From assembly GCA_022447095.1 (NCBI GenBank), contig JAKUUP010000017.1, positions 1-34,599 of the forward strand: DNA of 34,599 bases. The letters are read 5' to 3'. This stretch comes from Candidatus Thalassarchaeum betae. GTDB lineage: Archaea > Thermoplasmatota > Poseidoniia > Poseidoniales > Thalassarchaeaceae. Every line of letters starts with the position of its first letter. Position 1 is the first letter of the stretch. The notes beneath the pieces are model-generated. The model did not search any database. It saw only the letters and a program-made list of their open reading frames with translations, and had not been told where the DNA came from. A program made the translations under genes and the position numbers. Below, piece after piece: positions 23,308-32,911 of this stretch.

Positions 23308-26300
23308 ATGCAAGTTCATGTTTCGGCGGCCCGCAGGCGTGCTGTTGCGTTGATACTCTTGCTGCTTGTTTCTGCAGCCCCACTCGTTCCCGTCGCAACG
23401 GGCGCTGGGACGCGTACGACGACGGTGTGGTCCGGGACAGTGGTCCTCCAGGATGGCTACACGGTCGAGAGTGGGGACATCCTCGTGGTGCAATCGGGCA
23501 CCACTATCCAACTCGGTGATGACGAGACCATCACTGTCGACGGCAGACTCACCGTACAAGGTACGACTACGGCCCCTGTGCTGCTGGAATCGATATTAGG
23601 CAACCACGATGGCATTGTTTTCAACTCGACCAGCTTCGGCCTCGGCTCCAAACTGGAGAATCTCACGATCACCGATGCCGAGTACGGCGTGACCATCTAC
23701 GGCAGCGATCCGATTCTCAACGATCTCACGGTCATAAACGCAGATAGGGTGGCAGTCGATCTGTTCAGCAGCGCATCACCGAGGATCAACGACCTCGTGA
23801 TCGACGGCGGTGGGCAGGACGTGCACGCGTTCTCGACCTCATGGAGGTACGGCATCGGACTGTCGATTGGTGCTTACTCAGCACCGATAGTCAACGGCGT
23901 GACAATAGACGGACTGATCTCACGCGGCCTCAACTACTGGGGTAACTCCGGCGGTATGATATCGAACCTGCAGATTTCCAACATCAGCGGTGCTACTCTC
24001 GCCATCGCAGCCGGCATCTGGGTCGAGGACTCGCGACCTCTCATCACCGACTCCGAGGTCACCCGCTGCGACAACGGCATCTTCGTCAGGCACATTACAT
24101 CGGGCTGGACTACCCGTCCAACCTTCGTTCGTGCGACAGTCGAAGACAGTCAGTATCGTGGCATCATGGTCGAGCAGTACAATCACAGCTTGTATTCAAA
24201 CGTGCCTTACAACGCCGTTTTCGAAGACCTCGAACTGCGGGGGACCGGCGGCCCGGACGCCAAGACGCCCGGGCTTGGATACGCCGCATTCGAGGTCAAC
24301 ACCAGTGGCGTACAAATCGATGAGGCGCTTATCGAGGACAATCCCGTGGTCGGCTTCAAGGCATACATGATCGGCCCTTCCACTATCCTCAATGACATCT
24401 CCTTGCTGCGAAACGGCAGACCCAGCACCGCAGCGCCGCTCAACGACAGGGCTGGCATGTTCATGCGCAGCGCCAACTGGGCGCCTACGATCAACGACCT
24501 TGAGGTGCGCAACTCCAGTGGCCCTGGAGTACTTCTGTGGAAGGGCGGCGCGCAGGGCTCGAACTGGGTGATTGCCGACAACGGGGCCACCGGTGTCGAC
24601 CTACGTGAGTTCCACCCCGATTTCTCCGGCATACTCAGCATGGACAACGACGGGCACGGCGTCTCGGTGCGAGACTCGAGCAATGTCGAACTGTCATACG
24701 TCACCACCTACCGCAATGGCATCGGCGCCGCCTTCCCAGAACTGGGAGCCGGTTTTTACTTCGACGAGTCGAACGACGTCATGAGCGGTGGCAAGAATGC
24801 GAGTTGCTTCGAATGCACCTCAATCGAGGACCAGCACGGAATAGTGGTTCGCGACAGCATCGATCTGCAACTGATTGCGAATGAGATCAGGGACCCAGCC
24901 AACGCTCCCGCGCTCGACGTGGACAACACCGGGATGGACCACGACGGCAACATCCTCATCGACGACATGAAGATCGAGCTTAATTCGACGGATCACGCGG
25001 TCAAGTTGGACGAAGTGGATGGCACGGTGTACGGACTTGACTTGAACGGCGACAACGGCGGCCTTCTCTGGGATGCCAACGGCGAGGAGCCGTCATACCT
25101 CGTGAATAGCATCATCTGGGGCAACCAGAACTCATGCTTCGATATGGTCGACCAGACCGGACTCCTCATCGACAACGTCGGTCTTGCCTGCGATACGGCC
25201 GCTTCCGCCAGTTTTTCTTCGAGTTTCGCCAACTTCACCGACTCCTGGATAATCACCGGGTACGCAGACAGCTTTGAGATGCTGGGAGACAGTCACCTGC
25301 GCTGGATCTCCTCCGCTCCGCTAGACACACCGACCTATACAGGACAGGACAACATCCTCGACGTGATGTGGTTCGTCGAGGTACACGCAGTCAACCACCA
25401 CCTCCTACACATCCCCTACGCCGACATCAACCTAACTTTCGACCTTTACGAAGCGGATTACAACGACACCCTACCTTACTCCGGACAGGACTTGTTCGGT
25501 CCCTTCATCGGCGAGCGTTGGACACCTCTGCAGGGTTGGTCGGACGTTAACACCGTCCACACAGGTTGCGATTACGTCGGCGTTCATAACGACTCAAACG
25601 CCCACGCTCTGGATGCCGACATATCTGTCACTTGCTTGCTCGATCTTCCTAACCAGCCGCCGTTCATCCTGTGGGCCTCGCCTGAGGATGAGGGCGTCTA
25701 CGCCAGTGGAGGAGAGGTGCTGTTCGACGCCAGCGAGTCATGGGACCTCGATTATGACGAGCTTAGTTACACCTGGACCAGCAGCATCGACGGCAACCTG
25801 CTCACCGCCTGTGGTGCGTCTGGCTCGGGCAATGGCTCCTATTTACTCGCAAACGCCGCTGACCAGATTACTTGCCTGTCTGACGGGACGCACCAGATTA
25901 CACTCGAGGTGTGCGACACTGACAGCCACTGTGTGTGGGAGACCAGAGAGATCGAGTTGGTGAATCTGCCCCCCGTGCTCTCAGTGGGAACGACCCCGGC
26001 CATCTCTGCTTGGGGCACGCTGTACATCGGAATTACGGCAAACGTTACCATTCACCTCGGAGGCACCTATGACCCGGAGGACGACGAGCTGAACTGCTGG
26101 GTCGAGACCTCCTACGGGTCAGGCTCCGGCCAGCCCCCTGCGGGAGACCCGGAGTGTCCCGGCACCATCATCCACACCTTCCCGGGCGCTCCGAACCAGT
26201 TCTCGGCCACAGTCTATGCCTCTGATGGAATCAACGTACCTGTTTCATGGACGTTCAACGTCGAACTGTACAACGAGATCCCGCTCGCTGTCATGGAGGT

Positions 26301-27957
26301 CTCCCGCACCGGCGAGACCTCCTCAGCCACCGTACACCTCGACGGCACCAACACCTTCGATCCCGAGGGCGATGAGGTGAAGTTCGAGTTCTGGAGCGAC
26401 CGCGATGGACTACTGTCATCCGGTATCACCACCGACTCTGCAGTCGAGTGGATAGGCACATTGTCCAAGGGCGATCACGTCATCACGATGTATGCCAGCG
26501 ACAACCGCCCGAACCACGCAGGTATGTGGAATTCGATTTCGGTAGAAATGAGCGTTGCCAACTCCCCGCCGGTGGCGATGATTGCCAGCCCCTCAGACGG
26601 CATACTGACCGACTCGGGCGAGCTGCTGGTATTCGACGGGACCGGCTCTGGCGATTGGGATGCAGCCTGCTCTGACCTGCCTTACAACGGCAGCGGACTC
26701 GTGTGCAACCCGCTGACAGACAAGAGCACAGACCTAGTCAGCGTACTCTGGGAGAGCGACCTGATGAGCGAGCCAATGGGAAGCGGATGGGTACTCGAGA
26801 CGAGACTACCCGAGGGCGTGCACCAAGTCACACTCACCGTTGAGGACGGCTCGGGTGACTCCGACGTCGCTGAGATCATGGTCAGAGTCAACGAGGCGGC
26901 ACCGGTACTGATTCTCGACTCGCCTATGCCCGACATCGAGGTCTACTCCAATCTCCCAGTGCTGTTCGACTTCCGGCGCTCGTTCGACCCGGACGGCGAC
27001 GACTTCACCGTTAGCGTGTACTCCGACTTGCTCGGTACGCCAATCCTTGAGGACAAGACGACCGAGTACTGGTACAACGACTACCTGCCAGCGGGAGTTC
27101 ACACACTGCGTTTCGAACTCACCGACACCAACGGGATGCAGCGGACCCACTCGCAGAGCCTCACGGTGCTCGAAACCGGTCCTATGGCAGTCATCACGGG
27201 GCTATCTGAGGGCCAGTACATCCCACCGGGCGAGCCAGTTGTGCTCAACGCCTCCGGTTCCTACGACTATGACGATGACATCGTACTCTACCAATGGAGC
27301 CTGCGCGACGGCACGCTACTGAGCGACAAGATAGTCTACTCGGCCAACTTCTCGCCCGGACCAATTCAGGTTAATCTGCTGGTCAAGGACTCCCGAGGAG
27401 CAGCATCCTCAATGTCGATCAATCTCACCATCGGCTCCAGCTCACCGCAACTATTTGAGTTCGAGGTCTCTCCCTCAAGCATCGATCTCGAGGAGCCAAC
27501 GACGGTCTTCCTAACCGTCAGGCTGGTTGACCTCGACGGCACTACCAACATAGTGGGGGGCGAGCTTCGCGCTGGAGGCGTATCGCAGTCACTGGAGTTC
27601 CGCGACGACGGCATGGAGGGCGATTTGTTCGCAGGTGACGATATCTGGTCGTACAGGTCCGTCTGGACGCTCACCGGCAGTAGCGCTAGGGTCGAGGTGT
27701 GGGCTATGGACGGCGACATGGTTAGCCCCGGGTTGATTGAGATCATACCAATAGAGTCGCCTGAGGACACTGGCCTGTTCGACTGGCTTCTGGGCAGCGG
27801 TCTACCATTCCTCATCGTAGCACTCACGATCGCGATTATGGCCGGAATCGCCTACACGAGTAACCGTAGGAGGCAGATATCGAAAGATCTTGAGATGATA
27901 GAGTCCTGGTCGGGTTTCGACCCTCGCGAGCTCGATGACGAGTTCGATCAGTCCTGA
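23308..27957 (+). CDS. Giant surface protein: signal peptide, beta-helix region, PKD-like repeats, C-terminal anchor
   Basis: The predicted start at 23308 (GGAG nine bases before) gives 1549 residues. The frame is open upstream to 22840, but that part is antisense to the RAM genes and lacks a signal sequence. A signal peptide covers about 1-32 (RRR followed by LILLLLVSAAPLVPVATGA). Residues about 40-600 have repeated strands such as GVTIYGSDPILNDLTVINA and ASPRINDLVIDGGG, typical of a right-handed parallel beta-helix. From about 782, six PKD/Ig-like units begin near 782, 886, 988, 1085, 1195 and 1289, with the N-x-P-P-x opening and F-D-P-D/E-G-D motifs. Another beta domain follows near 1378. 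A membrane helix (about 1493-1515) and short tail end it. It is probably a cell-wall, adhesion or glycan-binding protein. Confidence 0.88.
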   Translation: MQVHVSAARRRAVALILLLLVSAAPLVPVATGAGTRTTTVWSGTVVLQDGYTVESGDILVVQSGTTIQLGDDETITVDGRLTVQGTTTAPVLLESILGNHDGIVFNSTSFGLGSKLENLTITDAEYGVTIYGSDPILNDLTVINADRVAVDLFSSASPRINDLVIDGGGQDVHAFSTSWRYGIGLSIGAYSAPIVNGVTIDGLISRGLNYWGNSGGMISNLQISNISGATLAIAAGIWVEDSRPLITDSEVTRCDNGIFVRHITSGWTTRPTFVRATVEDSQYRGIMVEQYNHSLYSNVPYNAVFEDLELRGTGGPDAKTPGLGYAAFEVNTSGVQIDEALIEDNPVVGFKAYMIGPSTILNDISLLRNGRPSTAAPLNDRAGMFMRSANWAPTINDLEVRNSSGPGVLLWKGGAQGSNWVIADNGATGVDLREFHPDFSGILSMDNDGHGVSVRDSSNVELSYVTTYRNGIGAAFPELGAGFYFDESNDVMSGGKNASCFECTSIEDQHGIVVRDSIDLQLIANEIRDPANAPALDVDNTGMDHDGNILIDDMKIELNSTDHAVKLDEVDGTVYGLDLNGDNGGLLWDANGEEPSYLVNSIIWGNQNSCFDMVDQTGLLIDNVGLACDTAASASFSSSFANFTDSWIITGYADSFEMLGDSHLRWISSAPLDTPTYTGQDNILDVMWFVEVHAVNHHLLHIPYADINLTFDLYEADYNDTLPYSGQDLFGPFIGERWTPLQGWSDVNTVHTGCDYVGVHNDSNAHALDADISVTCLLDLPNQPPFILWASPEDEGVYASGGEVLFDASESWDLDYDELSYTWTSSIDGNLLTACGASGSGNGSYLLANAADQITCLSDGTHQITLEVCDTDSHCVWETREIELVNLPPVLSVGTTPAISAWGTLYIGITANVTIHLGGTYDPEDDELNCWVETSYGSGSGQPPAGDPECPGTIIHTFPGAPNQFSATVYASDGINVPVSWTFNVELYNEIPLAVMEVSRTGETSSATVHLDGTNTFDPEGDEVKFEFWSDRDGLLSSGITTDSAVEWIGTLSKGDHVITMYASDNRPNHAGMWNSISVEMSVANSPPVAMIASPSDGILTDSGELLVFDGTGSGDWDAACSDLPYNGSGLVCNPLTDKSTDLVSVLWESDLMSEPMGSGWVLETRLPEGVHQVTLTVEDGSGDSDVAEIMVRVNEAAPVLILDSPMPDIEVYSNLPVLFDFRRSFDPDGDDFTVSVYSDLLGTPILEDKTTEYWYNDYLPAGVHTLRFELTDTNGMQRTHSQSLTVLETGPMAVITGLSEGQYIPPGEPVVLNASGSYDYDDDIVLYQWSLRDGTLLSDKIVYSANFSPGPIQVNLLVKDSRGAASSMSINLTIGSSSPQLFEFEVSPSSIDLEEPTTVFLTVRLVDLDGTTNIVGGELRAGGVSQSLEFRDDGMEGDLFAGDDIWSYRSVWTLTGSSARVEVWAMDGDMVSPGLIEIIPIESPEDTGLFDWLLGSGLPFLIVALTIAIMAGIAYTSNRRRQISKDLEMIESWSGFDPRELDDEFDQS

Positions 27958-28685
27958 TTCGGACCCCAAGGGGTAATCTGCTGAGTTAGTCCTAGTCTGT
28001 GAGTGAAGAGGAACCGTAGGTTGAGCAGACCGTCGCCCCAGGTGTTGATTACGGCTTCTCCGACGCGCTCGCGGTAGGGAACGCTGACCTCAACGGTCTT
28101 CTCCCGGCCCAGATAACGTCGAGCGCGAATCTTGAATTCTTGGGAAAGCGGCATCCCGTCGTGCTTAGGGCGAACCCGCTCGTCCTCAAATATCGACTTG
28201 CGGAAAACCCACATCCCGGTTTGCGAGTCGTGGATGCCGTACCAGTAGAGCAGTGTGGCGGTAGTCGACAGGACCCAGTTACCGAATCCGTGCATCCCGG
28301 ACATAGAGCCCGCCTCGGCTCGGCGCAGTCTGTCGCAGGTGATCCAGAGCAGATCCTCCTCGAGCAACTTGCGAACCAGTCCCGGTACCTCCTCACCGGG
28401 GTAGGTGCAGTCCGCATCCATGGTCACGATGATCTCACCGGGGGCAATTGCGAAACCGGTCTTGTAGGCGCGACCGTATCCCTTGCGCGATTCGTTGTAG
28501 ACCGTCGCACCCTCGCCCTTGGCCAGTTCGCAGGTGCGGTCTGTCGAGTTGCCGTCGACTATCAGGAAGTCCAGTTTCTCGCACCAGCCGTCATTCGGAA
28601 CCGAGCGGATGGTGTCGACGATGGCAGCCTCTTCGTTTCTAGTGGGGATGACCACGGTGACATGAACGGGAAGAGTCTCAACCAT
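27948..28685 (-). CDS. Family 2 glycosyltransferase (dolichyl-phosphate-sugar synthase-like)
   Basis: The 245-residue protein has the GT-A fold start VTVVIPTRNEEAAIVDTIRSV (9-29), the nucleotide-binding LIVDGNSTDRT (41-51) and the metal-binding DAD motif in IVTMDADCTYPG (90-92). It lacks C-terminal membrane helices, like the soluble dolichol-phosphate mannose or glucose synthases; WGDGLLNLRFLF near the end is common in that group. It probably moves a sugar to a polyprenyl phosphate for surface glycosylation. The frame extends 111 codons upstream, but the GT2 domain begins right at the ATG at 28685 and the extension is antisense to the GT4 gene. The end overlaps the surface-protein gene by ten bases. 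Confidence 0.9.
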   Translation of the reverse strand: MVETLPVHVTVVIPTRNEEAAIVDTIRSVPNDGWCEKLDFLIVDGNSTDRTCELAKGEGATVYNESRKGYGRAYKTGFAIAPGEIIVTMDADCTYPGEEVPGLVRKLLEEDLLWITCDRLRRAEAGSMSGMHGFGNWVLSTTATLLYWYGIHDSQTGMWVFRKSIFEDERVRPKHDGMPLSQEFKIRARRYLGREKTVEVSVPYRERVGEAVINTWGDGLLNLRFLFTHRLGLTQQITPWGPNQD

Positions 28686-28791
28686 GCTATCAGGGCGGGC
28701 CACCGAAGATTCTGCTTTGAATGATGCGAATACCTGCCCTGAGCCCGTTCGCTTGAAAGCCGGGCGTCTGAGCGCAAAGCAAGGGGTAGAG

Positions 28792-30033
28792 ATGCATATT
28801 GCCATGCTGTCGGCCGAATACCCGCCCCGCTGGGGCGGAATGGGGTCCACTGTGTACCACTTATCGGCTGTGCTAGCCGCGAAGGGACACCGGGTAACGG
28901 TCATCACACGCTCTGGTGGGGGCGGCCAGCCGCCACCGATAGAGGGGGTGGAGGTGCTAACGGTCGGCTGGGTCCCGATCCCCATGGCCTTCACCCGTTC
29001 GTACGGGCGTAGCGCCATGCGAGCGCTGAAGCGCCTTCATGCTCAGGATCCAGTCAGCATCGTCCACCTTCACTGCCCTATGATTTCCTGGAGCGCGAAG
29101 CAGTTCGCTCACTGCCGCGATAACATCGCCCCGGTCGTATCCTCGCTGCACGGCACGTGGCTAGGCGAGCGTGATGGTCTAGTCACCGCCTCGGAGCAGA
29201 AGGAAGCGGCGGTTTGGGCCAATCCAAACGACCTCGCAATCCTCCTGACCGCCAAGCACTACGCCGGCTACGAGCGAGCTGCCGTCAATGGCTCGAGAAT
29301 CTGCGTCTCGAACTCGCTCGCGACCAAGCGCGACTTCGAGTCCCGGTACTCACCACCACCCGACTGGGACTGCGAGGTCGTTCACTGGGGCGTAGATACC
29401 AGCATGTTCGTCCCGCTGCACCGCGACGACGAGGACGCGATGTCTGCACACGCAGCTATCCGCCACAGATATGGTTCTCAGTCGAGCGATTCAATACTGC
29501 TCCTCGCAGTCGGAAGACTTGCTGCTAGGAAGGGCTACGGCTCACTCCTGAGGGCCTTCGCTAAGGTCAGCAACTCAATCCCCGCAGCCCGTTTGGTGAT
29601 CGTCGGCAGGGGGCACCTGCGCTCGCGTTTGGAGAGCCAAGCGAGAAAACTCGGGATCGGCGATGCGGTGACCATCGAGTCGGGGATGGCGTTTGAGGAA
29701 CTCGCAGCGCTGTTCCGCTCGGCCGACTTGGTGGTGTATCCCTCGTACTATGAGGGACAGGGACTCATCCCGCTGGAGGCGATGGCTTCAGGCACACCAG
29801 TGGTGACGGTGGACCACGGGCCACTGCCCGAAATGGTTGACAACAGCGTCGGCAGTCTATTCAAAATGGGAGACATCGATTCGATGGCAGACGCCATCCT
29901 GATGGAGATGTCCGACAGGACGACTCTGCTAGAGAAGGGAGAGGCAGGTCGACGCAGGGTGCTTGAGAGATTCACCTACAATCACGATGCTGAGCGCTTC
30001 ATAGAGATATACAGAAGAGCATCTGGGAACTGA
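28792..30033 (+). CDS. Family 4 glycosyltransferase (GT-B fold)
   Basis: The 413-residue protein starts with MHIAMLSAEYPPRWGGMGSTVYHL, the usual N-terminal glycine-rich acceptor loop of GT4 enzymes. The C-terminal Rossmann half has LLLAVGRLAARKGYGSLLRAF, ARLVIVGRG and the E-x7-E motif EGQGLIPLE that binds the sugar nucleotide, followed by AMASGTPVVTVDHGPLPEMV. It is a retaining transferase; donor and acceptor cannot be told. The ATG at 28792 has AAGGGG about eight bases upstream; the open frame before it (from 28684) would overlap the divergent GT2 gene and has no GT4 features. With the GT2 gene 106 bases away it forms a divergent glycosylation pair beside a large surface protein. Confidence 0.92.
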   Translation: MHIAMLSAEYPPRWGGMGSTVYHLSAVLAAKGHRVTVITRSGGGGQPPPIEGVEVLTVGWVPIPMAFTRSYGRSAMRALKRLHAQDPVSIVHLHCPMISWSAKQFAHCRDNIAPVVSSLHGTWLGERDGLVTASEQKEAAVWANPNDLAILLTAKHYAGYERAAVNGSRICVSNSLATKRDFESRYSPPPDWDCEVVHWGVDTSMFVPLHRDDEDAMSAHAAIRHRYGSQSSDSILLLAVGRLAARKGYGSLLRAFAKVSNSIPAARLVIVGRGHLRSRLESQARKLGIGDAVTIESGMAFEELAALFRSADLVVYPSYYEGQGLIPLEAMASGTPVVTVDHGPLPEMVDNSVGSLFKMGDIDSMADAILMEMSDRTTLLEKGEAGRRRVLERFTYNHDAERFIEIYRRASGN

Positions 30034-30086
30034 TTGGGCCGGGGAATTATTGATGCGTGGTACGCACTAGCGTAGGTTGGGAGAGC

Positions 30087-31157
30087 ATGGGAGAGAGACA
30101 GACCCTGAGTGATTTGCAGTCCAGTACGGTGGCGAACATAGCAATCATCCTGATGGTCTCGGTCTTGGCCATCATCCACCTCAAAGCAGTCATCCAGCCA
30201 CTGGTAATCGCCGTCCTACTCTTCCTATTGATCCGACCTGCTGCACAATGGCTGGAGGAACGGCCGCTGATGCAGAAGAATTACGCCCACCCATTGATGC
30301 CCTACGGGGTTTTGGTGGCCCTCCTCTTCATCGTGCTGTGGATGGCCTCGCAAATCCTGTACTCCAACCTCACGGCCTTCACCGATGAGGTCCCAGTGTT
30401 GACCGAGCAACTCAATGACAAGGTGGCGTGGCTTGAAGGGATCTCGGTAATGGGATACAGTTTCGACACCAGCGGGCTGACAGAACTCATCACCGTGGAG
30501 ACCATCAACGAGTACATTGCCTCGTTCGTAGGCTCGCTGGCGAGTTTCACCGCCAGCGCGGCGACCGTCCTCATCTTCCTGCTCTTCATCATACTCGAGG
30601 CTGAGACACTCCCTCGCAGGCTCAAGGCAGCGTTCCCGGAGGACGCCGCGCGTATCGAGGGGATCACCAGCAACGCGGGGGAAGGGATCAACACCTACGT
30701 TGTGACGAGGGCCACCGTAGCCTTAGGGCAGGCCGTGGTCGCCGGAATAGTGCTCTGGTACCTTGGTGTTCCCGGTTGGTTCATGTGGGCCTCGATCACC
30801 TTCATGATGGACTTCATCCCTTACGTGGGGGCTCTGATATCCCTGATTCCGCCCATCTTCATCGGGCTCATCATGCTCTCCGGCCCTCAGGCCATCGCAC
30901 TCATCTTGGTTTTGGTGGCCAATCAGCAGGCCTGGGGCGCCGTGGTCGAGCCTCAGCTAGCCGGACAGAGGCTCGACATCTCCCCTATCGTGCTCCTTCT
31001 TCTAGTGGCATTCTGGGGCTGGGCGTGGGGCGTCATGGGGATGGTCCTCGGCGTACCTCTGGCCGTCATCATGAAGATCGCTCTGGAGTCCGACCCGAGG
31101 ACCCGGCCGATTGCACTGCTACTGTCACAAGACCCGAAGCCCGTAGAAGAAGAGTGA
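30087..31157 (+). CDS. AI-2E family (UPF0118/PerM-like) membrane transporter
   Basis: The 356-residue protein has the AI-2E family layout. Paired N-terminal hydrophobic segments (about 17-35 and 38-54) are followed by a third (about 72-92). A less hydrophobic region (about 95-150) comes next, and then four or five membrane segments. PGWFMWASITFMMDFIPYVGALISLIPP and the late LLLLVAFWGWAWGVMGMVLGVPLAVIMKI are the conserved signature parts. Members have been linked to export of autoinducer-2 or to Na+/H+ exchange, so the name does not prove a substrate. The frame begins at a GTG (30057), but the ATG at 30087 with GGGAG before it is preferred. It ends three bases before the convergent pyrophosphokinase-like gene. 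Confidence 0.9.
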   Translation: MGERQTLSDLQSSTVANIAIILMVSVLAIIHLKAVIQPLVIAVLLFLLIRPAAQWLEERPLMQKNYAHPLMPYGVLVALLFIVLWMASQILYSNLTAFTDEVPVLTEQLNDKVAWLEGISVMGYSFDTSGLTELITVETINEYIASFVGSLASFTASAATVLIFLLFIILEAETLPRRLKAAFPEDAARIEGITSNAGEGINTYVVTRATVALGQAVVAGIVLWYLGVPGWFMWASITFMMDFIPYVGALISLIPPIFIGLIMLSGPQAIALILVLVANQQAWGAVVEPQLAGQRLDISPIVLLLLVAFWGWAWGVMGMVLGVPLAVIMKIALESDPRTRPIALLLSQDPKPVEEE

Positions 31158-31160
31158 CTA

Positions 31161-31772
31161 CTAATCCCTCGTTATGATCACCGCGAGAACCCCGTCGGCA
31201 CTAATCCGAACTACTTCTCCGGTGCCCCGGTTGTGAAGTCCCCTAGTAGATAGCCCAAGAGGCACTCCGTCCAGATTCCATGCGGCCCCTTGCAGATGGA
31301 CTCCTTTACATGGAGTCAGAGCAAAGACAGAGAACTCCTGACCCTCAGTCATATCGAACTCCGTCCCGCCGTCCTGTGGGTGAATCCTGTGGGTGATAGA
31401 ATCCTCATGGTGGATGCGGATGCGTGCCCCTCCCGGCGCTTCGCAGAGCGCAGCCCAGCCTCCTAGGACGTGTCCCGTAGAGCCTCCGTCAGAGCCCACT
31501 ACATCGATATCTGTGTAGCCTCTCTCGATAAGCAGCGCTATTGATTTGGCAAGGTCGCTGCTGGAGTCGTTGGGTAGCTCGTGGGTCCTGCCCTCCCATT
31601 GACCGAGTTCGACCGAATCGAGGTCACCGAGGACCTCCTTGACTGCGATTCCAGCCCTAGCGGCCTTGTCTGCGCCTCCATCGACTCCGAATACAGTGGA
31701 TTCAGCATGCATCAGGGCCTGTACAATGTGCTCGGAAGGCTGCTGGCCGTTGCACCAGAGGAACGCGCGCAT
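31161..31772 (-). CDS. Thiamine pyrophosphokinase-like protein with altered motif
   Basis: This 203-residue protein aligns by eye to thiamine pyrophosphokinases (ATP + thiamine to TPP + AMP). It has VFGVDGGADKAARAGI (28-42), EVLGDLDSV (46-54), NDSSSDLAKSIALLIERGYTDIDVVGS (68-94) and the C-terminal beta domain. The normally conserved G-G-R-x-D-H segment reads G-G-S-T-G-H (96-101), losing the Arg and Asp, so the substrate or activity may have changed. The frame can start at a GTG (31781) overlapping the upstream stop. However, GAGGTG about six bases before the ATG at 31772 favours the latter. It is co-transcribed with the M29-like gene. An MptE-like pterin kinase relation is an alternative. Confidence 0.75.
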   Translation of the reverse strand: MRAFLWCNGQQPSEHIVQALMHAESTVFGVDGGADKAARAGIAVKEVLGDLDSVELGQWEGRTHELPNDSSSDLAKSIALLIERGYTDIDVVGSDGGSTGHVLGGWAALCEAPGGARIRIHHEDSITHRIHPQDGGTEFDMTEGQEFSVFALTPCKGVHLQGAAWNLDGVPLGLSTRGLHNRGTGEVVRISADGVLAVIITRD

Positions 31773-31777
31773 CAGAT

Positions 31778-32809
31778 TCACCTCTTGCGAGCTGTGACCT
31801 TTCCCTCGACCACGAGATCGACATCGTTCAACTCGACGGTCGGTTTGAGTATGACACCACGCATATGCACTCCTACATTCGCAGTCCCACCAAGAGCAGA
31901 GTTGTCACCGAATCCAAAATAAGCGGAGCCGCGAACAACCTGGTCCTCGAGACGATTCCCCGTAAGTCTGGCTCGTGAGTTCATCCCGAAGCCGAACTCG
32001 GCGACCGTGTTCACCAGATCGGTCTTGGACTGGCGCAGCCCGACCTTGGCCTCGTCGAGGATAGCCCGGATACTCTCAGCGAGATCACCGCCTGTGATGC
32101 TGACTACCAGACCGTCCTCTACTAGGAAAGTCAGCGGTTCATCGAGCAGATTGCCCTCCCATGCGCCGTCAATCACTATCTTACCGCTCATCGTCCCCTC
32201 TTTCGGAAGGACGAACACCTTCCCGGCAGGAAGGTTCGTGATCTGCCCAGGCCGATTACAGATACCGTTGTCCTCCAAGACCCATCTGAGTCCGGTACGG
32301 AATGTGATGTCGGTCCCTGTGGGGCTCGTCACACGCACGTCGCGACGCCTGCGAAGCATCGGGTTGAGCCCCGATATCTCGCGCTGCAGGGCGTTGTAGT
32401 CGGCAGTCATTCCGCCGATTGCAAGCATCTCCTCGTCGATGCCAGGCATCGAGGCTATCCTAGCCCCTTGCTGTGAGGCGGTGATCCTCGCCCGGGTGTG
32501 AGTCAGTGAGTTTCGAGTGGCGAGCAGCACAACGTTCTGACGACGCATCAGGTCGCCAACGGAAGCAGGGGGCTCGTTGCCCTGCCTATGACTCCGCGGC
32601 ATCATCATCATGAGTATCCGGTCGGTGACCTCGGCCGCCGCCTCGTACAGGGACCGCCCCACTTCGGCAGTTGAGGGGTCAGTGACCACCAGTACGTGCT
32701 CGTGAGGGCGAACCTGCATACAGGTCCTCACGACAGAGCGGGCTGCGGTGAGCATGGCCTCCTCACGCTCACCGTCGTCGCCAATGGAAACATCGGACTC
32801 CTCGGCCAT
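31778..32809 (-). CDS. M29-like aminopeptidase (aminopeptidase T / NicX-related)
   Basis: The 343-residue protein resembles the M29 aminopeptidase / leucyl aminopeptidase superfamily. It shows the N-terminal ACVRT-like VVRTCMQVRPHEHVLVVTD, the central NLPAGKVFVLPKEGTMSGKIVIDGAW (containing the metal-site Glu), the helix NTVAEFGFGMNSRARLTGNRLEDQVVRGSAYFGFGDNSALGG, and VGVHMRGVILKPTVEL. The usual H-L/F-D before the last strand appears as H-M-R, so one ligand position may differ. Alternatives in the same superfamily are ring-cleaving dioxygenases such as NicX. The first ATG (32809) is used; a second in-frame ATG lies 18 codons later. The stop overlaps the thiamine-kinase-like frame by four bases. 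Confidence 0.8.
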   Translation of the reverse strand: MAEESDVSIGDDGEREEAMLTAARSVVRTCMQVRPHEHVLVVTDPSTAEVGRSLYEAAAEVTDRILMMMMPRSHRQGNEPPASVGDLMRRQNVVLLATRNSLTHTRARITASQQGARIASMPGIDEEMLAIGGMTADYNALQREISGLNPMLRRRRDVRVTSPTGTDITFRTGLRWVLEDNGICNRPGQITNLPAGKVFVLPKEGTMSGKIVIDGAWEGNLLDEPLTFLVEDGLVVSITGGDLAESIRAILDEAKVGLRQSKTDLVNTVAEFGFGMNSRARLTGNRLEDQVVRGSAYFGFGDNSALGGTANVGVHMRGVILKPTVELNDVDLVVEGKVTARKR

Positions 32810-32911
32810 CGCTCTTCAGCCCGTGATGGGAGTTCCACTATTCAACACCACTCTGTATTGTCAAATCTATTCACCACGGCAGTCATAGGTGAAGGAGGTC
32901 TGCGCAGAGTG

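Noticed and set aside
28686-29018. A long N-terminal extension of the GT2 gene
   Set aside because: It lies antisense to the GT4 coding region; the GT-A fold starts at the ATG at 28685.
32696-32911. An upstream extension of the winged-helix regulator
   Set aside because: It is antisense to the M29-like gene and lacks any domain; the hydrophobic signal-anchor starts at 32912.
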